DNA from: JAAYDF01 sp964511155
Lineage (GTDB): Bacteria; Planctomycetota; Phycisphaerae; UBA1845; PWPN01
Length of the DNA: 41,801 nt
Reading direction: 5' to 3'
NCBI GenBank assembly: GCA_964511155.1
Contig: CAZEEJ010000024.1
Coordinates: 1 to 41,801, forward strand
How positions within the stretch are numbered: position 1 is the stretch's first letter; every line of letters begins with the position of its first letter. Made by a program: the position numbers and the translations under genes. A model generated the notes under the pieces. It searched no databases and was not told the origin of the DNA. It worked only from the letters and a program-made list of their open reading frames with translations. This document shows positions 39,519 through 41,801 of the stretch, piece after piece.

Positions 39519-39977
39519 ATGCCCACCGCGACGCTGACCATTCGCGACCTGATGACCCCCGACGTGGTCACCATCTCCATGGACGATACGCTGCGCGGTG
39601 CTCAACAGACCTTCGCCAAGCGGCGGTTTCACCACTTGATCGTCACCGACGGCGGGCGGGCGGTGGGCGTCATCTCCGACCGCGACCTGCTCAAGCACTT
39701 GAGCCCCTTCGTCGGCGTTCGGTTCAGCGAGCGTGCTCAGGACACCGAAACGCTCCGGAAGCGCATCCACCAGATCATGACGCGGAAGCTGGTATCCGTT
39801 TTGCCGGACGCCTCGCCCGCCGAGGCCGCCCGGCTCCTGCTCACCCATCGCGTCTCCTGCCTGCCGGTCATCGACGGCAGCGGCATCCTCATGGGCATCC
39901 TCACCTCCCGCGACCTCATCCGCTGGCTGGTCATGGACCGCGAAAGTCCGTTTACACCCGGTCCGCCCGGTCTATAA
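39519..39977 (+). CDS. CBS-domain pair protein
   Basis: A 152-residue protein of two CBS domains. The first is TIRDLMTPDVVTISMDDTLR to VGVISDRDLLKHL; the second IMTRKLVSVLPDASPAEAAR to MGILTSRDLIRWLV. Both carry the end motif 'ISDRDL/TSRDL' that binds adenosyl ligands in other members. ATG 39519 has GGGAGG nine bases upstream; an in-frame TTG overlapping the HDOD stop at 39474 is less likely. Regulatory, with no enzyme domain attached. Confidence 0.92.
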   Translation: MPTATLTIRDLMTPDVVTISMDDTLRGAQQTFAKRRFHHLIVTDGGRAVGVISDRDLLKHLSPFVGVRFSERAQDTETLRKRIHQIMTRKLVSVLPDASPAEAARLLLTHRVSCLPVIDGSGILMGILTSRDLIRWLVMDRESPFTPGPPGL

Positions 39978-40035
39978 TGAGCCCGCCCATTGTCTCGGCA
40001 GAAGTAATGCGGGAATTGTCAGACGGGCGAAGACC

Positions 40036-40341
40036 ATGAGCAGAACACCGCCGCTTGGCACATTGGACACCGGCGACGCACTGATTGATGAAGTGCGCGC
40101 CATTCGGCGCGAGATATGCAATCAGTTCGGAAACGACGTCGACCGGCTTTGCGACCATCTGCGAGAAGTCGAACGGGATTACGCCGCCCGCCGCGGCGTC
40201 TTCGCCGGCGTCTCTAAAGAGGCGGCCGCCCGAGTCGTCGAAAGCTGGGGCGATGAGCCCCATCGCACGGACGATCCAATCGTGGACGAAGTACGGGCAA
40301 TTCGAAAAGGCCTCATCGGGGGCACGGAAACCGGCACATGA
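40036..40341 (+). CDS. Small protein with internal DEVRAIR repeat, coupled to pdxJ
   Basis: I do not recognise a family name. The 101-residue protein repeats one motif at both ends: DALIDEVRAIRREICNQFG near residue 14 and DPIVDEVRAIRKGLIGG near residue 80. Between them lies a charged helical region (DRLCDHLREVERDYAARRGV). Such 'D..I.EVR.IR' proteins occur singly in other bacteria, possibly as toxin-antitoxin or signalling partners, but this is speculation. Its TGA overlaps the pdxJ ATG as ATGA. The ATG is preceded by only weak purine sequence. Its repeat suggests an internal duplication. Confidence 0.75.
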   Translation: MSRTPPLGTLDTGDALIDEVRAIRREICNQFGNDVDRLCDHLREVERDYAARRGVFAGVSKEAAARVVESWGDEPHRTDDPIVDEVRAIRKGLIGGTETGT

Positions 40342-41066
40342 TTCGATTGGGCGTCAACATCGACCACGTGGCCACGGTTCGCCAGGCGCGGCGGACCTAT
40401 GAGCCGGACCCCGCCTGGGCCGCCGCCGAGGCCCAACTCGGCGGCGCCGACGGCATCACCTTCCACCTCCGTGAGGACCGCAGGCACATCAACGACCGCG
40501 ATGCCGCGGTGCTCAAGCAGGTGGTCAGCGCCAAGCTCAACATGGAGATGGCCATCGCTCGCCCGATCGTGGAGATCGCCCTGCGGCTCCGCCCGGACCA
40601 GTGCACGCTGGTCCCCGAACGCCGCCAGGAGCTGACCACCGAGGGCGGCCTCGACGTGGCCCGGCTCGCCAAACGGGTCAAGCCGGTCGTTGCCCGCCTG
40701 CGCCGCCGGGGCATCGAAGTCAGCGCGTTCATTGAGCCCGACGCCGACCAGGTGCTCGCCTCCGCCGACGTGGGCTGCGACGCCGTCGAACTGTGGACCG
40801 GACAATACGCCCACGCCCGCACACCGCGAGCCCTCAAGGCGGCCCTCAAGCGACTGGCGGCGGCCATCGACGTGGGACGCAACGCGGGACTGCTCGTCCA
40901 CGGCGGGCACGGCCTGACCTACACCAACGTCCAGGCCATCGCGGCTCTCGAAGGCTTCACCGAGTTCAACATTGGGCATTCGATCGTGGCTCGATCCATC
41001 TTCGTCGGCCTGCGCAAGGCGGTGCGCGAAATGAAGGCCCTGATCGCCTCCGCCGGCCAACGCTGA
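40338..41066 (+). CDS. pdxJ: Pyridoxine 5'-phosphate synthase
   Basis: PdxJ closes the pyridine ring of vitamin B6 from 1-deoxyxylulose-5-phosphate and aminoacetone phosphate derivatives. The 242-residue TIM barrel shows LGVNIDHVATVRQARRTYEP, ADGITFHLREDRRHINDRD, TLVPERRQELTTEGGLDV and a C-terminal GLLVHGGHGLTYTNV and FNIGHSIVARSIFVGL, which include the phosphate-binding and catalytic His residues. The start overlaps the preceding gene by four bases. No other B6 genes are in the window. Confidence 0.97.
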   Translation: MIRLGVNIDHVATVRQARRTYEPDPAWAAAEAQLGGADGITFHLREDRRHINDRDAAVLKQVVSAKLNMEMAIARPIVEIALRLRPDQCTLVPERRQELTTEGGLDVARLAKRVKPVVARLRRRGIEVSAFIEPDADQVLASADVGCDAVELWTGQYAHARTPRALKAALKRLAAAIDVGRNAGLLVHGGHGLTYTNVQAIAALEGFTEFNIGHSIVARSIFVGLRKAVREMKALIASAGQR

Positions 41067-41089
41067 TTCAGCCCCTGGAGCGGCCTGAC

Positions 41090-41801
41090 ATGAACCGGCG
41101 TCTTCTCATGGCCGTCCTTGCGTTGCCGGTCAGCGTTTCGCTGACGGCAGGGCAATCGACTACCGCGCCGGCCGGCCCCCCCGGGCTGCGCAACGGCGAT
41201 ACGATCGTTTTCCTCGGCGATGAGCTGATCGACACGGCGGACCCGCGGCGAAGTCCATCCTTTCCCTTGCTGGTCGAAGCCTTCCTGACGGTCCGTTACC
41301 CCGATCTGCAGGTGCAATACCACAACGCCGGCTGGGCGGGGGATACCGTCGGCCGGGCCCTGCTGCGGCTCGATCGCGACGTGCTGAGCCATCAGCCCAC
41401 CGTGGTCGTCGTCTGCCTGGGCCTCAACGACCCGGAGTACGCGGCCGAAGGCGAGCAGCCGGAACGACTGCCGGCCTTCCGCGAGGAGTTGGCGACCCTG
41501 ATCGACCGCTGCCGCCGGGCCAGCGCTCGCGTCTGGCTGATCTCGCCGCCCGCGGTGCGCGAAGAGCGCGGCCAGACCGCCCGCGTGACCGTCGAGGGCA
41601 CGACGTTCTACGTGGATCTGGCGGCCATCGCGTACAACCAGACCCTCGGGCAATACGCCGACGCCATGCGCGCGGTCGTCCAACACGCCGAGGGCGGGTT
41701 CGTGGATTGGCTGGCGGCGATGGCGGCGGAACAGGCGATCCCGGCGCCGACCGGCGAGGACGAGGTTTACGGCCCCAACGAACCCCGTATCCCACAGGCC
41801 C
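41090..41801 (+). CDS. Secreted SGNH/GDSL-like protein, partial, with the nucleophile Ser replaced
   Basis: The frame runs from ATG 41090 (CTGGAGCGGCCTGAC upstream) to the window end, 237 codons. A signal peptide (RLLMAVLALPVSVSLTA) is followed by GDTIVFLGDELIDTADP. In SGNH hydrolases the block I motif is GDS; here it is GDE at residues 43-45, so the catalytic Ser is Glu. Block II Gly (NAGWAGDTV) and block III (VVVVCLGLNDPEY, with the oxyanion Asn-Asp) are kept. Block V with the Asp-His pair lies beyond the window. The change suggests loss of hydrolase activity or a binding role. Confidence 0.8.
   Translation, partial: MNRRLLMAVLALPVSVSLTAGQSTTAPAGPPGLRNGDTIVFLGDELIDTADPRRSPSFPLLVEAFLTVRYPDLQVQYHNAGWAGDTVGRALLRLDRDVLSHQPTVVVVCLGLNDPEYAAEGEQPERLPAFREELATLIDRCRRASARVWLISPPAVREERGQTARVTVEGTTFYVDLAAIAYNQTLGQYADAMRAVVQHAEGGFVDWLAAMAAEQAIPAPTGEDEVYGPNEPRIPQA

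Noticed and set aside
1..41801. tRNA and rRNA genes
   Set aside because: No TTCGA-type acceptor and stem pattern or rRNA sequence was recognised by eye; a tRNAscan run would settle it.

Overview
The window looks like part of a high-GC bacterial genome, most likely a Planctomycetota member near the Phycisphaerae, recovered as a metagenome scaffold. This taxonomic placement is inference. It rests on a long-leader prepilin of the GFTLIEV type, a DUF1080 lipoprotein, a Tat-signal Gfo/Idh/MocA oxidoreductase, DUF2752, DUF433 and DUF4097-like proteins, an SPFH/ABC locus, and intergenic regions packed with dispersed palindromes. A run of ten N at 37143-37152 marks a scaffold join.

Layout. (1) 1-10044 is a membrane-quality or export locus. 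Leftward run five genes: an HflK-like protein fused to a polytopic N-terminus, HflC, a second HflK, an ABC ATPase and an ABC permease cut by the window edge. Divergently run another ABC-2 permease and a 700-residue membrane-anchored helical-repeat protein. (2) 10088-16150 holds a GGDEF diguanylate cyclase, a Dabb lipoprotein, a DUF4097-like secreted protein, a prepilin-like pseudopilin and an HD-type protein, separated by repeat-rich spacers. (3) 16438-19704 is a run of DUF2752, two paralogous lipoproteins and a LarA-family (lactate racemase-like) protein. (4) 19807-22861 has gatB surrounded by small toxin/antitoxin-like genes: DUF433, a HEPN plus BolA-like pair, and HicAB. (5) 23105-28533 has the oxidoreductase, a possible attenuator RNA, a small Cys-containing membrane protein coupled to a BioF-type enzyme, AcpS, a long acyl carrier protein and a short tyrosine recombinase. 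(6) 28946-34886 has a COG2509 FAD protein, a sodium-dependent NSS transporter with its small MetS subunit, a VapBC pair and a DUF1080 lipoprotein. (7) 35163-38397 is a neuA-neuB-neuC nonulosonic (sialic/legionaminic-type) acid operon with an assembly fault inside neuB. (8) 38593-41801 has an HDOD protein, a CBS protein, a small repeat protein coupled to pdxJ, and a partial SGNH-like protein.

How genes fit together. The two ABC permeases, the ATPase and the SPFH proteins probably form one functional locus. AcpS would load phosphopantetheine on the neighbouring carrier protein, and the BioF-type enzyme could draw on acyl-ACP; that link is inference. NeuC, NeuB and NeuA give consecutive steps to a CMP-activated nonulosonic acid.

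The most unusual observations are: the leader at 24649-24994, which has a near-perfect complement to the 16S 3' tail, a nine-codon ORF, alternative hairpins and a terminator-like stem; a PKD-like domain apparently inserted in the NSS transporter; the HEPN/BolA-like pair; repeats that repeatedly supply gene stop codons; and a chimeric join in neuB carrying a SixA-like fragment. No rRNA, tRNA or CRISPR array was recognised.
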